Notes under the pieces: generated by a model
Seen by the model: the letters and a program-made list of their open reading frames with translations, nothing else
Database searches by the model: none
What the model was told of the DNA's origin: nothing
Assembly (NCBI RefSeq): GCF_038051945.1
Contig: NZ_CP150302.1
Coordinates: forward strand, 4,836,001 to 4,900,000
Reading direction: 5' to 3'
Source of the DNA: Paenibacillus sp. FSL H3-0469
GTDB lineage: Bacteria > Bacillota > Bacilli > Paenibacillales > Paenibacillaceae
Length of the DNA: 64,000 nucleotides
Made by a program: the position numbers and the translations under genes
Part shown: positions 33,224 through 41,976 of the stretch, piece by piece
Layout of the letters: each line of letters begins with the position of its first letter
Numbering within the stretch: position 1 is the first letter of the stretch

Positions 33224-33766
33224 ATGGAGGATAGACAGTGGGAGCAGCTGGAGCAGGCGGATCATCTGTTCCGTAAGCTGGTACGCAGGTTCGTTAAGGA
33301 GCGTGACCGCGTATACGTGGAGGGAGTAGCCTTGCCGGGAATGCTGATTCTGCACAAAATCATCCGTGACGGGGAGCAGCGTCTGGGCGATCTGGCGGAG
33401 CAGCTTGATTTCACCTCAGGCGCCATAACGGCGCTGAGTGACAAGCTGGAGGCGGGCGGATATACGGTACGCAGGCGTAAGGAGGATGACCGCCGGACTG
33501 TGCTGCTGGATATTACCGCCCGCGGCCGGGAGATGGCGGAGCGGAACGGAAACATCGGTGCCAGGTGTATTATGCTTCTGTTCGAGGGCTTTACGGAGGA
33601 AGAGCTGGAGCAGCAGAGCCGGTTCTATCAGCGGATGATCGGGAATCTGGAAGGGTTCTCGGAGACGCTGCTGGAGCTGGCCCGGCAGAATGCAGCCATA
33701 CCCGTTCCCGCAGAGCCTGAACAGAAGCTGCGCGGAGGCACGAAGAGTAATTATCTCAGCTATTGA
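33224..33766 (+). CDS. MarR family transcriptional regulator
   Basis: A 180-residue regulator with a helical N-terminus and a winged helix: LHKIIRDGEQRLGDLAEQLDFTSGAITALSDKLEAGGYTVRRRKEDDRRTVLLDITARGREM, where SGAITALSDKLEAGG is the recognition helix and wing (the DRR motif). MarR proteins are dimeric repressors released by small ligands. A 17-bp palindrome over the upstream promoter is its likely site. It is the first gene of a five-gene operon with an arylsulfotransferase-like protein and a sulfonate transporter; a sulfonate or aryl sulfate could be the inducer (inference). GGAGAGAGGGC precedes the ATG. Confidence 0.92.
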   Translation: MEDRQWEQLEQADHLFRKLVRRFVKERDRVYVEGVALPGMLILHKIIRDGEQRLGDLAEQLDFTSGAITALSDKLEAGGYTVRRRKEDDRRTVLLDITARGREMAERNGNIGARCIMLLFEGFTEEELEQQSRFYQRMIGNLEGFSETLLELARQNAAIPVPAEPEQKLRGGTKSNYLSY

Positions 33767-33808
33767 GAAATGAAGAGAATACCAACCCAATGATGAGGAG
33801 AGATAAGT

Positions 33809-35260
33809 ATGGGACATTCCACAATATATCCGACAGGGGCAACCGTATATAACCCGGCTAAGGCATGGAGCGGCTACACGGTATTTCAGGCAGGCGATGA
33901 GGGCGTAGTGCTGATCGACATGAGCGGCAAGGAGGTACATCTATGGCAAGGACTGATCGGTTTCCCGGCCAAAATCCTTCCCGGCGGCTATGTCCTGGGC
34001 AGCACCGGCAGAAGAGATCCCAAATTCGGCATTCAGGATAATGTCGATCTGGTGCAGGTGGACTGGGACGGCAATGTGGTCTGGAGATACAACAGCTATG
34101 AGCAGATCGCGGACCCGGGGGCTGAGCCGCTGTGGTATGCCCGCCAGCACCATGATTACCAGCGGGAAGGCAATCCTGCCGGATACTATGCTCCCGGGCT
34201 TGAACCTTCGGTTAACAGCGGGACAACGCTAATTCTGGCGCATAAAAATCTGCATAACCCTGAGATTTCCGACAAAGAGCTGCTGGATGACACGATTATT
34301 GAAGTGGACTGGGAAGGCAATATCCTCTGGGAGTGGGCAGCCAGTGATCATTTCGCGGAGCTGGGATTCGACCAGGCGGCGCGCAATGTCTTGTTCCGCG
34401 ACCCCAATACCCGCTCCTTCGGGGATCTGGGCGGCGGCGTAGGCGACTGGCTGCATATTAATTCTGCGTCTTATGTGGGGCCGAACCGGTTCTATGATCA
34501 AGGCGATGAGCGCTTCCACCCGGAGAACATTATCTGGGATGCCCGCGAGGCGAATATTATCGCCATCACCGATAAGCGCAGCGGTGCTATCGTCTGGCGT
34601 CTGGGCCCGGACTATTCCCTGCCCGAAGTGAAGCATATCGGCTGGATTATCGGCCAGCATCACGCCCACATCATTCCGAAGGGACTGCCGGGGGAGGGCA
34701 ATCTGCTTGTATTCGATAACGGCGGCTGGGGCGGCTACGGTCTGCCGAATCCGGCATCGCCGTTCGGGCAGAAGAATGCGCTGCGTGATCACTCACGCGT
34801 ACTGGAGATTAACCCGGTGACGCTGGAGATTGAGTGGCAGTATACTTCGGCGGAGGCCGGATTCTCCATTCCGACGGATTCCTATAAGTTCTACAGCCCG
34901 TATATCAGCTCGGCGCAGCGGCTTGCGAACGGCAATACGCTGATTACCGAAGGCTCCAATGGACGGCTGTTCGAGGTCACGGCAGCGCATGAGCTGGTCT
35001 GGGAGTATATCTCCCCGTACACAGACCGCCGCAATACGAATATGGTCTACCGTTCTTACCGGGTACCCTATGCCTGGGTGCCGCAGCTTACGAAGCCGCA
35101 GGAGAATGCGATTGAGCCGCTAGATGTGTCCAGCTTCAGGGTACCAGGGGCCGCTCCGAAGGGATCGGATTCGGTCGTGCAGGTAGCGACGACGCTTCCT
35201 TTTACAGAGGGGGCAGCCTGTGTAGCCACTACGGATGAAGGCGTCCGGCGGGCCAGGTAG
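33809..35260 (+). CDS. Arylsulfotransferase-like (ASST family) protein
   Basis: A 483-residue protein with a beta-propeller pattern: YTVFQAGDEGVVLIDMSGKEVHLWQG, EVDWEGNILWEWAASDHF, WLHINSASYVGPN, ITDKRSGAIVWRLG, GQHHAHIIPKGLPGEGNLLVFDNGGWGGYG, and SSAQRLANGNTLITEGSNGRLFEV, all typical of the ASST family. Characterised relatives move sulfate from aryl sulfate esters to phenols in the periplasm. Here there is no signal peptide, so it is cytosolic if active. The catalytic His is plausibly in the HHAH motif. It lies in an operon with a MarR regulator and sulfonate-type transporter, so a role in sulfur scavenging fits the context. Confidence 0.85.
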   Translation: MGHSTIYPTGATVYNPAKAWSGYTVFQAGDEGVVLIDMSGKEVHLWQGLIGFPAKILPGGYVLGSTGRRDPKFGIQDNVDLVQVDWDGNVVWRYNSYEQIADPGAEPLWYARQHHDYQREGNPAGYYAPGLEPSVNSGTTLILAHKNLHNPEISDKELLDDTIIEVDWEGNILWEWAASDHFAELGFDQAARNVLFRDPNTRSFGDLGGGVGDWLHINSASYVGPNRFYDQGDERFHPENIIWDAREANIIAITDKRSGAIVWRLGPDYSLPEVKHIGWIIGQHHAHIIPKGLPGEGNLLVFDNGGWGGYGLPNPASPFGQKNALRDHSRVLEINPVTLEIEWQYTSAEAGFSIPTDSYKFYSPYISSAQRLANGNTLITEGSNGRLFEVTAAHELVWEYISPYTDRRNTNMVYRSYRVPYAWVPQLTKPQENAIEPLDVSSFRVPGAAPKGSDSVVQVATTLPFTEGAACVATTDEGVRRAR

Positions 35261-35307
35261 AGACTCAGGCAGGCTTCAGAAATTCATAGACGAAGAGGTG
35301 TGTTCTT

Positions 35308-36336
35308 GTGACAAAATCATGGTACAGCTCAAGCCTTCTGCTCTTATCCTTATCGCTGGTACTGGTGCTCTCCGGCTGCAGCTCCAAGGGAGATGCGGCG
35401 GCCTCTGCGGGAGGGGTCAGCGGTACACCGGAGGCCCTGAAGATCAGGATTGCCGATATCAACACGAATCCGACCTTCCGGGTAGCCCTTAAGCAAGGCA
35501 TCTTCGCAAGCCATGGTATTGATGCGGAGATTATCAACTTCGGGACACCGGCCGAGGGAGTGAATGCGCTGTTCATCAAGCAGGTGGATGTGGCCTTCGG
35601 TGCGGACTTCCCGGTGCTGAACGCCGTTGCCAAGGGCGAATATTCAATCATTGCTTCCGCTGGTCAGGCCACGGATCAGGCAGCGGCAGTATGGAAGCTG
35701 TACGTCAGAGACGATATTCAGTCTGCCGCGGACTTGAAGGGTAAGAATCTGAGCTTCCTGCGCGGGACGTTCCTGCCGTATCTGTGGGACGAATATCTGA
35801 AGGAGCAGGGCATCGCACTCAGCGGTGTGAAGCTTACAGGACAGGGTGCTTTCGACGAAGCCTTCATCGCCCTGAAGCAGGGGGATGTCGATGCCGCCTG
35901 GTTCAGCGGTTCAGCGCTGACCGATAAGCTGGCTGCGCTTAAGGGCGTGCATGAGCTGACCGATATGTCGAAGACTCCGGTGCGGCTGGGGATGGGAATC
36001 GTAGCCGCGGATGCTTTTGTAGAGGAGCATGGTGAAGGCATTGGAGCCTTCCTGGCAGCGGTGGATGAAGCCTCGGCGTACGTACAGGAGCATCCGGAGG
36101 AAGTAGCGGAGCTGATGTACAAGGAAGTGAAGCAGCCGAAGGAAGCAACGCTGAAGGATCTGCCGGCGAATCCGTGGAAGGTGGGCTTCACCCAGGCTGC
36201 ATACGACAGCCTCGCCGGACAGAAGAAGTATATGGTGGATACAGGGATTATCACACAGGATTTTGACCTTGGCAGCAAGCTGAAGCTGGAGCCGCTGAAG
36301 CAGGTGCTGCCGGATAAAGTGACCTACCCGAAATAA
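35308..36336 (+). CDS. Sulfonate/nitrate-type ABC transporter binding lipoprotein
   Basis: A 342-residue protein. The signal SSLLLLSLSLVLVLSGC ends in a lipobox Cys. The mature part matches the SsuA/TauA/NrtA fold: LKIRIADINTNPTFRVALKQGIFASHGIDAEIINFGTPAEGVNALFIKQVDVAFGADFPVLNAVAKGEY and the LKGKNLSFLRGTFLPYLWDEYLKEQG segment. It would present sulfonate, taurine or a similar anion to the transporter genes that follow. The start is GTG at 35308 with GAAGAGG 9 bases before it. It follows the ASST gene by 47 bp. Confidence 0.9.
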   Translation: MTKSWYSSSLLLLSLSLVLVLSGCSSKGDAAASAGGVSGTPEALKIRIADINTNPTFRVALKQGIFASHGIDAEIINFGTPAEGVNALFIKQVDVAFGADFPVLNAVAKGEYSIIASAGQATDQAAAVWKLYVRDDIQSAADLKGKNLSFLRGTFLPYLWDEYLKEQGIALSGVKLTGQGAFDEAFIALKQGDVDAAWFSGSALTDKLAALKGVHELTDMSKTPVRLGMGIVAADAFVEEHGEGIGAFLAAVDEASAYVQEHPEEVAELMYKEVKQPKEATLKDLPANPWKVGFTQAAYDSLAGQKKYMVDTGIITQDFDLGSKLKLEPLKQVLPDKVTYPK

Positions 36337-36358
36337 ATAAAACTACAGGAGGTGCACC

Positions 36359-37147
36359 ATGTCTTTATCTGCTAAACCAGCGGCAAGGCAGCATGCTATT
36401 CATATCGAGCAGCTGCGCAAGAGCTACAGTGAACCGGCAGCCGGAGATGTCCACTATATTATTAAGGATGTAGATCTGGTGATCAAGGGCGGAGAATTCT
36501 TCGTGCTGCTTGGCCCAAGCGGCTGCGGCAAATCCACGCTGCTGAATATGATTGCCGGGTTCGTCTCCAAGTCTGGCGGACATTTGCGGGTAGACAACAT
36601 CGAGGTGGATAAGCCGGGCCGGGACCGGGCGGTGGTGTTCCAGCAGGCCGATTCGTCCCTGTTCCCCTGGCTGACGGTGCGCGAGAATGTAGAGTTCGGA
36701 CTGCGGATGAAGAAGACGGCGAAGGCCGAACGCAGGCGTCTGTCTGACCGCTACATCGGGCTTGTCGGGCTGAACGGCCATGAGGACAAATTCCCGAAGG
36801 CGCTGTCGGGAGGAATGAAGCAGCGGGTACAGCTGGCCCGGGTGCTGGCGAATGATCCGGCGATCCTGCTGATGGATGAGCCGTTCGGCGCGCTGGATGC
36901 CATGACCCGGCGGACGATGCAGAAGGAGCTGGTGCAGATCTGGCGGGAGACGCATAAGACGGTGATCTTCGTGACCCATGATATTCAGGAAGCACTGCTG
37001 CTGGGGGAGCGCATCGGCATTATGTCGGTAGGGCCCTCCTCCAATATTACAGACATCTACGACAATACGCTGCCCTTCCCCCGGGATGTGGCTTCACCTG
37101 AATTCTATTCGCTGTATAGCCGGATTCAGAGCCATTTTGAAGAATAG
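36359..37147 (+). CDS. Sulfonate-type ABC transporter ATPase
   Basis: A 262-residue ATPase (SsuB/TauB type). Walker A is GPSGCGKST, the Q-loop is in VVFQQADSSLFPWLTVRENVEFGLRM, the signature is LSGGMKQRVQLARVLANDP, Walker B is ILLMDEPFGALDAMTRR, and the H-loop is VIFVTHDIQEALLLGERIGIM. It drives the permease encoded immediately downstream. AGGAGGTGCACC precedes the start. It follows the binding-protein gene by 22 bp. Confidence 0.95.
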   Translation: MSLSAKPAARQHAIHIEQLRKSYSEPAAGDVHYIIKDVDLVIKGGEFFVLLGPSGCGKSTLLNMIAGFVSKSGGHLRVDNIEVDKPGRDRAVVFQQADSSLFPWLTVRENVEFGLRMKKTAKAERRRLSDRYIGLVGLNGHEDKFPKALSGGMKQRVQLARVLANDPAILLMDEPFGALDAMTRRTMQKELVQIWRETHKTVIFVTHDIQEALLLGERIGIMSVGPSSNITDIYDNTLPFPRDVASPEFYSLYSRIQSHFEE

Positions 37148-37165
37148 GAAGGGAGGTGATACCTG

Positions 37166-37942
37166 ATGGGATGGTTGGAAAAGAAATGGGTATCCGTATC
37201 CCTGCTGTGGCTTGCCGTACTGCTCCTCTGGCAGCTTGGCGCCTGGGTGTATGGTCCGGATATCATTCCCGGGCCGTGGGCCACGGTCCGGGGCGGGCGT
37301 GAGCTGGTGGAGGACGGGACGCTGGTGCAATATATCGGGGTCAGCTTGTACCGCGTGCTGATCGGCTGGGTGCTCGGCAGTCTGCTGGCTATTCCGGCAG
37401 GACTGATCACCGGCAAGGTGAATGTAGTCCGCCTGTTCGCTGAGCCGTTCCTGAACTTCATCCGCTTCATTCCGCCGATTGCCTTCATTACACTCTTCCT
37501 GGTCTGGTTCGGCATCGGGGAGCAGTCGAAGATCGCGCTGATTATGTACGCCACCTTCTTCATTGTGGTGCTGAATACCCTGACCGGGGTCATGTCGGTA
37601 GAAGAGGACAAGATCCGTTCCGCACGCAGCATGGGGGCCAGTGAGTGGCAGATTCTGCTGCATGTCATTGTGCCTTCGACGATTCCGTATATTTTCACCG
37701 GTGTGCGGCTGGCGATGGGCACCTCCTATATGGCGATTATCGGCGCGGAGATGATTGCCTCGAACGAAGGGGTGGGGTACCTAATCTGGAATTCGCGGCT
37801 GTTCTTCCGTACCGACTGGATCTTCGTAGGGCTGATTAGCCTCGGCTTCATGGGCTTCTTCACAGACCGGGCCTTCGGCTGGTTCGGCCGGAAGGTGCTC
37901 TACCGCTACGGTGTAGTCAGCGTGGGTGCGCACAGAAGATAA
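37166..37942 (+). CDS. Sulfonate-type ABC transporter permease
   Basis: A 258-residue membrane protein with about six spans. It begins GWLEKKWVSVSLLWLAVLLLWQLGAWVYG, has VQYIGVSLYRVLIGWVLGSLLAIPAGLITG, and the EAA loop EEDKIRSARSMGASEWQILLHVIVPSTIPYIFTGVRLAMGTSY, typical of SsuC/TauC. It completes the importer. AGGGAGGTGATACC precedes the ATG. It is the last gene before a promoter for the next small gene. Confidence 0.94.
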   Translation: MGWLEKKWVSVSLLWLAVLLLWQLGAWVYGPDIIPGPWATVRGGRELVEDGTLVQYIGVSLYRVLIGWVLGSLLAIPAGLITGKVNVVRLFAEPFLNFIRFIPPIAFITLFLVWFGIGEQSKIALIMYATFFIVVLNTLTGVMSVEEDKIRSARSMGASEWQILLHVIVPSTIPYIFTGVRLAMGTSYMAIIGAEMIASNEGVGYLIWNSRLFFRTDWIFVGLISLGFMGFFTDRAFGWFGRKVLYRYGVVSVGAHRR

Positions 37943-37978
37943 AGGAGCGGATTGGACGGTTAGAAGCAGCGGGATTCG

Positions 37979-37987
37979 TGATATAAT
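37979..37987 (+). promoter_or_regulatory. Extended -10 promoter of the DUF6953-like gene
   Basis: TG-A-TATAAT: a perfect TATAAT (37982-37987) with the upstream TGn extension. It overlaps the ATG at 37986, which therefore cannot be the translation start; transcripts would begin about 37994 and use a start codon farther on. Confidence 0.6.
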
Positions 37988-38036
37988 GGGGGAATCTGCA
38001 AGCAAGCAGGATGAACAGGAAGGAGCAGTGCCCCAA

Positions 38037-38273
38037 GTGGAAGTAACCGCACAGGAAGTAGCGGAGTGGATGGTGAAGGAAATCCAATTTACAGGAACCC
38101 TGTACCAGACCGCTGCGATTGAATATGTGAAGGCAAACTTCGGTGAACAGTTTGTATTCGTGAATGAGAACGGCAATGCTTCGTTATCCAAGGAAGTGAA
38201 AAAGGCGTTTCGCAAGCTGCATGGCGGCAGAATCGCCTGGGACCGCGACGGATTCTTGTGGGCCTGGACCTGA
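38037..38273 (+). CDS. Small soluble protein, DUF6953-like
   Basis: A 78-residue protein. The core is EVAEWMVKEIQFTGTLYQTAAIEYVKANFGEQFVFVNENGNASLSKEVKKAFRKLHGGRIAWDRDGFLWAW, a compact alpha/beta domain with an RIAWDRDGFLW ending typical of this family; its function is unknown. The start is GTG at 38037, with GGAAGGAG (38018-38025) 11 bases upstream; the upstream frame with ATG at 37986 overlaps a TATAAT box and would give an Asp/Glu/Ser-rich tail not expected in the family. It ends in a hairpin terminator. Confidence 0.65.
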   Translation: MEVTAQEVAEWMVKEIQFTGTLYQTAAIEYVKANFGEQFVFVNENGNASLSKEVKKAFRKLHGGRIAWDRDGFLWAWT

Positions 38274-38303
38274 GGCTGAGCTCACAATAAGACCTGAACA
38301 TAA

Positions 38304-38343
38304 CAAAGGGAGCGTTGCTGATAACAGCGGCGCTCCCTTTTGT
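38304..38343 (+). terminator. Rho-independent terminator
   Basis: ACAAAGGGAGCG pairs with CGCTCCCTTTTGT around a 16-base loop, with T residues at the end. It follows the DUF6953-like gene and also faces the end of the mannose operon. Confidence 0.85.
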
Positions 38344-38415
38344 ATGCAAGTAAGACGTACAATATTTATATCTGCAGCACTTAATAAGAGTTCTTCATTG
38401 TAGAGGCAACAAATC

Positions 38416-39498
38416 TTATACATACTCCAGCATTCCCTTTTCCTTCAGAAGATCGACAATATCCTTCACCGACTGCGCTTTATCCTTGGGGCAGATCATA
38501 ACGGCGTCCCCGGTATCGGCGATAATGAAGCTGTCAACGCCGATGGTGGTGATCAGCCGCCCGTTGCCATAAATGATGGAGTTGCGGGTGTCGATGCCGA
38601 CATGGTTCGCTTTGATGATATTGCCTTCATCGTCAGGCGGGAAAATCGCACCGAGTGCGTCCCAGCTGCCGATGTCATTCCAGCCGAACTGCCCGGACAG
38701 GACCACTACCTCGTCGGAACGCTCGAGAATGCCGTAGTCAATGGAGATGTTCTGCAGCAGCGGATAGATCCGGTTAAGGGTCTCCTGCTCCTGATCTGTA
38801 CCGAGTGCATCGCGGAGCGGCAGCATGGTATTGTACAGACGCGGCAGGTAGCGCTTGAAGTTATCGATAATGACTGAAGTTTTCCAGATGAAGATCCCGC
38901 TGTTCCACAGATAATTGCCGGAGGCCAGATACCCCTGTGCCTTCTTGAAATCCGGTTTCTCCACGAATTCGGCTACATCATATACATCAACCGGCTTGAT
39001 TGCGATCGGCTCTTTGTCATAAGCGATGTAGCCGTAGCCGGTGGACGGGAAGGTCGGTTTGATCCCGATGGTGACGATGGCATTACTCTCCATCGCGACA
39101 GTACAGGCTTCATCCAGCGTAAGCCGGAACTGAGGCTCATCGGTAATATAGTGATCGGAAGGCAGTACAACCATCAAGGAATCCCCTTCACTCATCTGCT
39201 CAATGGAGAAAGCGGCGAACAGGATACTTGCTGAAGTATTCCGGGCCACCGGCTCGATCAGAATATTGCTTTTCTGCACACTGCTGTGCATAATGCTCTC
39301 CAGCAGCACCGCCTGAGTGCGGTTCGTTACAATAACGGTATTCTCCTGAGGGATGATGCCCTTGAAGCGTTCGATGGTATCGTTCAGCATAATGTCGTTG
39401 CCGCTGATGTTCAGCAGCTGCTTGGGGATTTCCTGTCTGGAGAGCGGCCAGAAGCGGGTGCCTCCCCCGCCTGCAAGTATGGTTGCGTATTTATCCAT
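38416..39498 (-). CDS. Mannose-1-phosphate guanylyltransferase
   Basis: A 360-residue nucleotidyltransferase. The pyrophosphorylase loop ATILAGGGGTRFWPLSR, PKQLLNISG, IEPVARNTSASILFAA, MVVLPSDHYI, VTIGIKPTFPSTGYGYI, FVEKPDF and NYLWNSGIFIWK are all family motifs. It makes GDP-mannose from mannose-1-phosphate and GTP. The usual C-terminal isomerase domain of ManC is absent, so it is the single-function type. Its start overlaps the preceding gene by 8 bp. It supplies donor sugar for the GT4 enzyme encoded upstream in the same operon. Confidence 0.93.
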   Translation of the reverse strand: MDKYATILAGGGGTRFWPLSRQEIPKQLLNISGNDIMLNDTIERFKGIIPQENTVIVTNRTQAVLLESIMHSSVQKSNILIEPVARNTSASILFAAFSIEQMSEGDSLMVVLPSDHYITDEPQFRLTLDEACTVAMESNAIVTIGIKPTFPSTGYGYIAYDKEPIAIKPVDVYDVAEFVEKPDFKKAQGYLASGNYLWNSGIFIWKTSVIIDNFKRYLPRLYNTMLPLRDALGTDQEQETLNRIYPLLQNISIDYGILERSDEVVVLSGQFGWNDIGSWDALGAIFPPDDEGNIIKANHVGIDTRNSIIYGNGRLITTIGVDSFIIADTGDAVMICPKDKAQSVKDIVDLLKEKGMLEYV

Positions 39499-40597
39499 GA
39501 TGAGTCACCAGATGGGCAATCGAGAAGGATATAATGCTCTCCGACCCCTGATTGAGGTTCAGCCCCGAGCTGTGAATCCCGTCGTAGCAAGCCCCGGTCT
39601 GGGGATCAATCAGGGAGAGCTGCAAGGAATTATTCCCTGTATACCAGGCGTAGCACAGGTCAGCCTGCTGCAGATAAGCAGGGTCTTTCAGCACAACGGC
39701 AGCTTCGTCGCAGGCCAGCAGCATTTCGCAGGCTTCAATCGGCTGCTCGTCATATAGAGCGGGAGTCCCGCCGCGCAGCAGCCAGCCGTGGCTGCCGATG
39801 GGCTTGTAATAGCCTTCCGGCGCGAAGGTCCGCGAGATCAGGAAATCGAGACTTTCCTTAGCCGTGATTCTCAGCGCCGGATTGCCGGATATCTTGTAGG
39901 CTTTGAGCAGCGCCCAGGGCAGCATGGAGTTGCCATACGTAAGGCTGTCTTCATACCAGTTCCAGCCTTCGCCCTTGGTGAGATTGTATTGGTCATTCAG
40001 CCGGACGGCAACAGATTCTATAAGTTCTGTGATGAAGGCTTCGGGCAGGAAAGCCCGTTCTTCTTCTGTGCTTGGTGTATGCGGATAAGGGAAGGAGTAG
40101 GTAAGCGCTCCGGGAGTCCCGGGCAAATAGCTGAGTCCGATCACGGCATACGCCAGAGCCCGGGGAGACCGCAGGCCTCCGATATGCGGCAGCGCCTGGT
40201 TGATCAGATAACGGCAGGTGTTCAGCAGATTGTCCGGTAGAATGGAGGAATAGGAGAGTACGAAGCCCAGCGCCCAGAGGGTGCGCCCCTGACAATCCTC
40301 AGAGCCGCGCTCCTCCAGGAAGGAACGGCTATAGTCCATGAAGTTCCTGAAGTTACCTTCTTCAGTCTGTGCATGGTGGACAAAAGAAAGGTACGTATGA
40401 ATCAGGTCAAGGGAGGCGCTGTCCTGATTTTTTTTGTACATCAGAACGGCTGCAATTAGAGCCCGCGCATTGTCATCGGTAGTGTAGCCCTTGGTACGGT
40501 CGGGAATCCCGAATTTGGTATGCTGGAAAATCCCCGTATCATCGGTAATCCGGCGCATATAGTCCGGTTTGAACTGAAGCGCTGCGGATGTCTGCAT
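39491..40597 (-). CDS. Alpha-barrel (six-hairpin) glycosidase-like protein
   Basis: A 368-residue soluble protein. The helical pattern with RTKGYTTDDNARALIAAVLM, EEGNFRNFMDYSRSFLEERGSEDCQGRTLWALGFVLS, LRSPRALAYAVIGLSYL and WNWYEDSLTYGNSMLPWALLKAYKISGN is that of an (alpha/alpha)6 barrel, as in several glycoside hydrolase or glycan-processing families. TDD and the E-D pairs are possible acid residues. There is no signal peptide. The start ATG at 40597 overlaps the previous stop (TGATG). Such genes often accompany GT4 enzymes and mannose-handling genes. The exact activity is unknown. Confidence 0.75.
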   Translation of the reverse strand: MQTSAALQFKPDYMRRITDDTGIFQHTKFGIPDRTKGYTTDDNARALIAAVLMYKKNQDSASLDLIHTYLSFVHHAQTEEGNFRNFMDYSRSFLEERGSEDCQGRTLWALGFVLSYSSILPDNLLNTCRYLINQALPHIGGLRSPRALAYAVIGLSYLPGTPGALTYSFPYPHTPSTEEERAFLPEAFITELIESVAVRLNDQYNLTKGEGWNWYEDSLTYGNSMLPWALLKAYKISGNPALRITAKESLDFLISRTFAPEGYYKPIGSHGWLLRGGTPALYDEQPIEACEMLLACDEAAVVLKDPAYLQQADLCYAWYTGNNSLQLSLIDPQTGACYDGIHSSGLNLNQGSESIISFSIAHLVTHHG

Positions 40598-41778
40598 CAA
40601 ATCACACTCCGGCCAGCCGGGATGGAGAGGGCTATTTTATCCTGAAAGATGGCTGCATAGGTCTTCGCAACCTCACTCCACATCATCGTACTGCCAAGCT
40701 CCTGTGTACGTTGCTCCATATCCTTGACCTTGGCCGGATCATCCAGCAGCTCCAGAATACAGGCTTCCAGAGAAGCTGAGTTGCGGAATTCCGCCAGCAG
40801 CCCGCGGCCTTCAGCAAGCATCTCTTCGGCATAGCGGTAGGGGGTAGAGATTATTACTCGGCCGTAGCCGACACCGTAAGCAAGAGTGCCGCTGACTGCC
40901 TGATCCTTGCCCAGATAAGGAGTCATATAGATATCCGACATCACCAGCGACTGGATAACCTCTTCCTGGGTCAGCAGTTTGTCGACGAACAGTACATTAT
41001 TGACCAGGCCCAGCTCGTGCACCAGTTCGGTCAGCTTTTGCCGGTAGACTTCACCTGTCTCCTGCTTAACGACCGGATGGGTCTTGCCCCAGATAATATA
41101 GAGCGCATCCGGATGCTGCTTCACTACTCCGCTCATCGCCTCAATTGCATATTCGATACCCTTGCCCGGACTGAGGAAACCGAAGGTAGAGAGGATTTTG
41201 CGGTCTCCGAATTTATATTGGATCTTCAGCTCTGCACGGGTAGCAGTCTGGACAAAAGGCACCCCGTGGTGAATGAAGGCGATGTTGGCGGCGTTGATAT
41301 GATAGACAGAAATGAGATCATCTACAGTGGACTGGGCCATGGTGACCACCTTGACACTTCCCGCGGCGAGCCGGGTAATGATCTGATGCTGCTTGGGTGT
41401 AGGCTTGGTTAATACAGTATGGAAGATGACCACATAAGGGACTTGAAGCTCCTCCGTGAACTGCAGCAGATATTCGCCGCTCTCCCCGCCGTAGATGCCG
41501 AATTCATGCTGAATGACGAGCAGGTCGGTACCCGACTGATTGATTTCCCGGGCTGAATCTATATAATCAGATAGCTGATGCTGGTTGATTTCCCTCATGA
41601 CCTGATCCGTATAACGGTAATTTCCGTTGTTGTTCATCGCTATGATCCGCGGTTTGTTGAAGCCCTCAAGCTTCGTGAACTCATCCAGCAGATCCTGGGT
41701 GAAGGTTGCAATTCCGCATTCTCTCGGCAGGCTGGTGGACAGGAATACGATGTTTTTATTACGGTTGCTGTGGTTCAT
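40597..41778 (-). CDS. GT4 family glycosyltransferase
   Basis: A 393-residue GT-B enzyme. The N-terminal half has IVFLSTSLPRECGIATFTQDLLDEF and LLVIQHEFGIYGGESGEYLL. The C-terminal half has the donor-binding signature ILSTFGFLSPGKGIEYAIEAM and ALYIIWGKTHP, then VSGTLAYGVGYGRVIISTPYRYAEEML, with the E-x-x-x-x-E motif of GT4. Mannose is a sensible donor since GDP-mannose pyrophosphorylase is two genes downstream; this is inference. GGGAGG precedes the ATG at 41778. It is the first gene of the operon and its promoter is at 41897-41925. Confidence 0.9.
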   Translation of the reverse strand: MNHSNRNKNIVFLSTSLPRECGIATFTQDLLDEFTKLEGFNKPRIIAMNNNGNYRYTDQVMREINQHQLSDYIDSAREINQSGTDLLVIQHEFGIYGGESGEYLLQFTEELQVPYVVIFHTVLTKPTPKQHQIITRLAAGSVKVVTMAQSTVDDLISVYHINAANIAFIHHGVPFVQTATRAELKIQYKFGDRKILSTFGFLSPGKGIEYAIEAMSGVVKQHPDALYIIWGKTHPVVKQETGEVYRQKLTELVHELGLVNNVLFVDKLLTQEEVIQSLVMSDIYMTPYLGKDQAVSGTLAYGVGYGRVIISTPYRYAEEMLAEGRGLLAEFRNSASLEACILELLDDPAKVKDMEQRTQELGSTMMWSEVAKTYAAIFQDKIALSIPAGRSVI

Positions 41779-41896
41779 GATAGAGCCTCCCTATTGATAA
41801 TCGTAATTTGGGGACAAAAAAAGAAAATAAAGAGGACTTTATTTTCCGGAGATGAGTGGTATGAAATTTCGTTTCTGCAATTTATTTCCTGAACCG

Positions 41897-41925
41897 ACTA
41901 TAACATGACCATTTTATCTTGTCAA
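41897..41925 (-). promoter_or_regulatory. Sigma-A promoter of the mannose operon
   Basis: Minus strand: TTGACA (41920-41925), a 17-bp spacer and TATAGT (41897-41902). It is 119 bp before the GT4 start. Confidence 0.8.
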
Positions 41926-41934
41926 TTTATTGAC
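41921..41934. promoter_or_regulatory. Palindromic operator shared by divergent promoters
   Basis: GTCAAT-TT-ATTGAC, a perfect 14-bp palindrome. It covers the -35 boxes of both divergent promoters, whose near edges are 4 bp apart, so a dimer bound here would silence both operons. Confidence 0.6.
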
Positions 41935-41958
41935 TCTCCTAAAATCTCCAGATATAGT
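41930..41958 (+). promoter_or_regulatory. Sigma-A promoter of the HTH/DUF1861 genes
   Basis: TTGACT (41930-41935), 17-bp spacer, TATAGT (41953-41958). It lies 19 bp before the HTH start codon. Confidence 0.8.
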
Positions 41959-41976
41959 AATGTAGGAGGTGTATGG

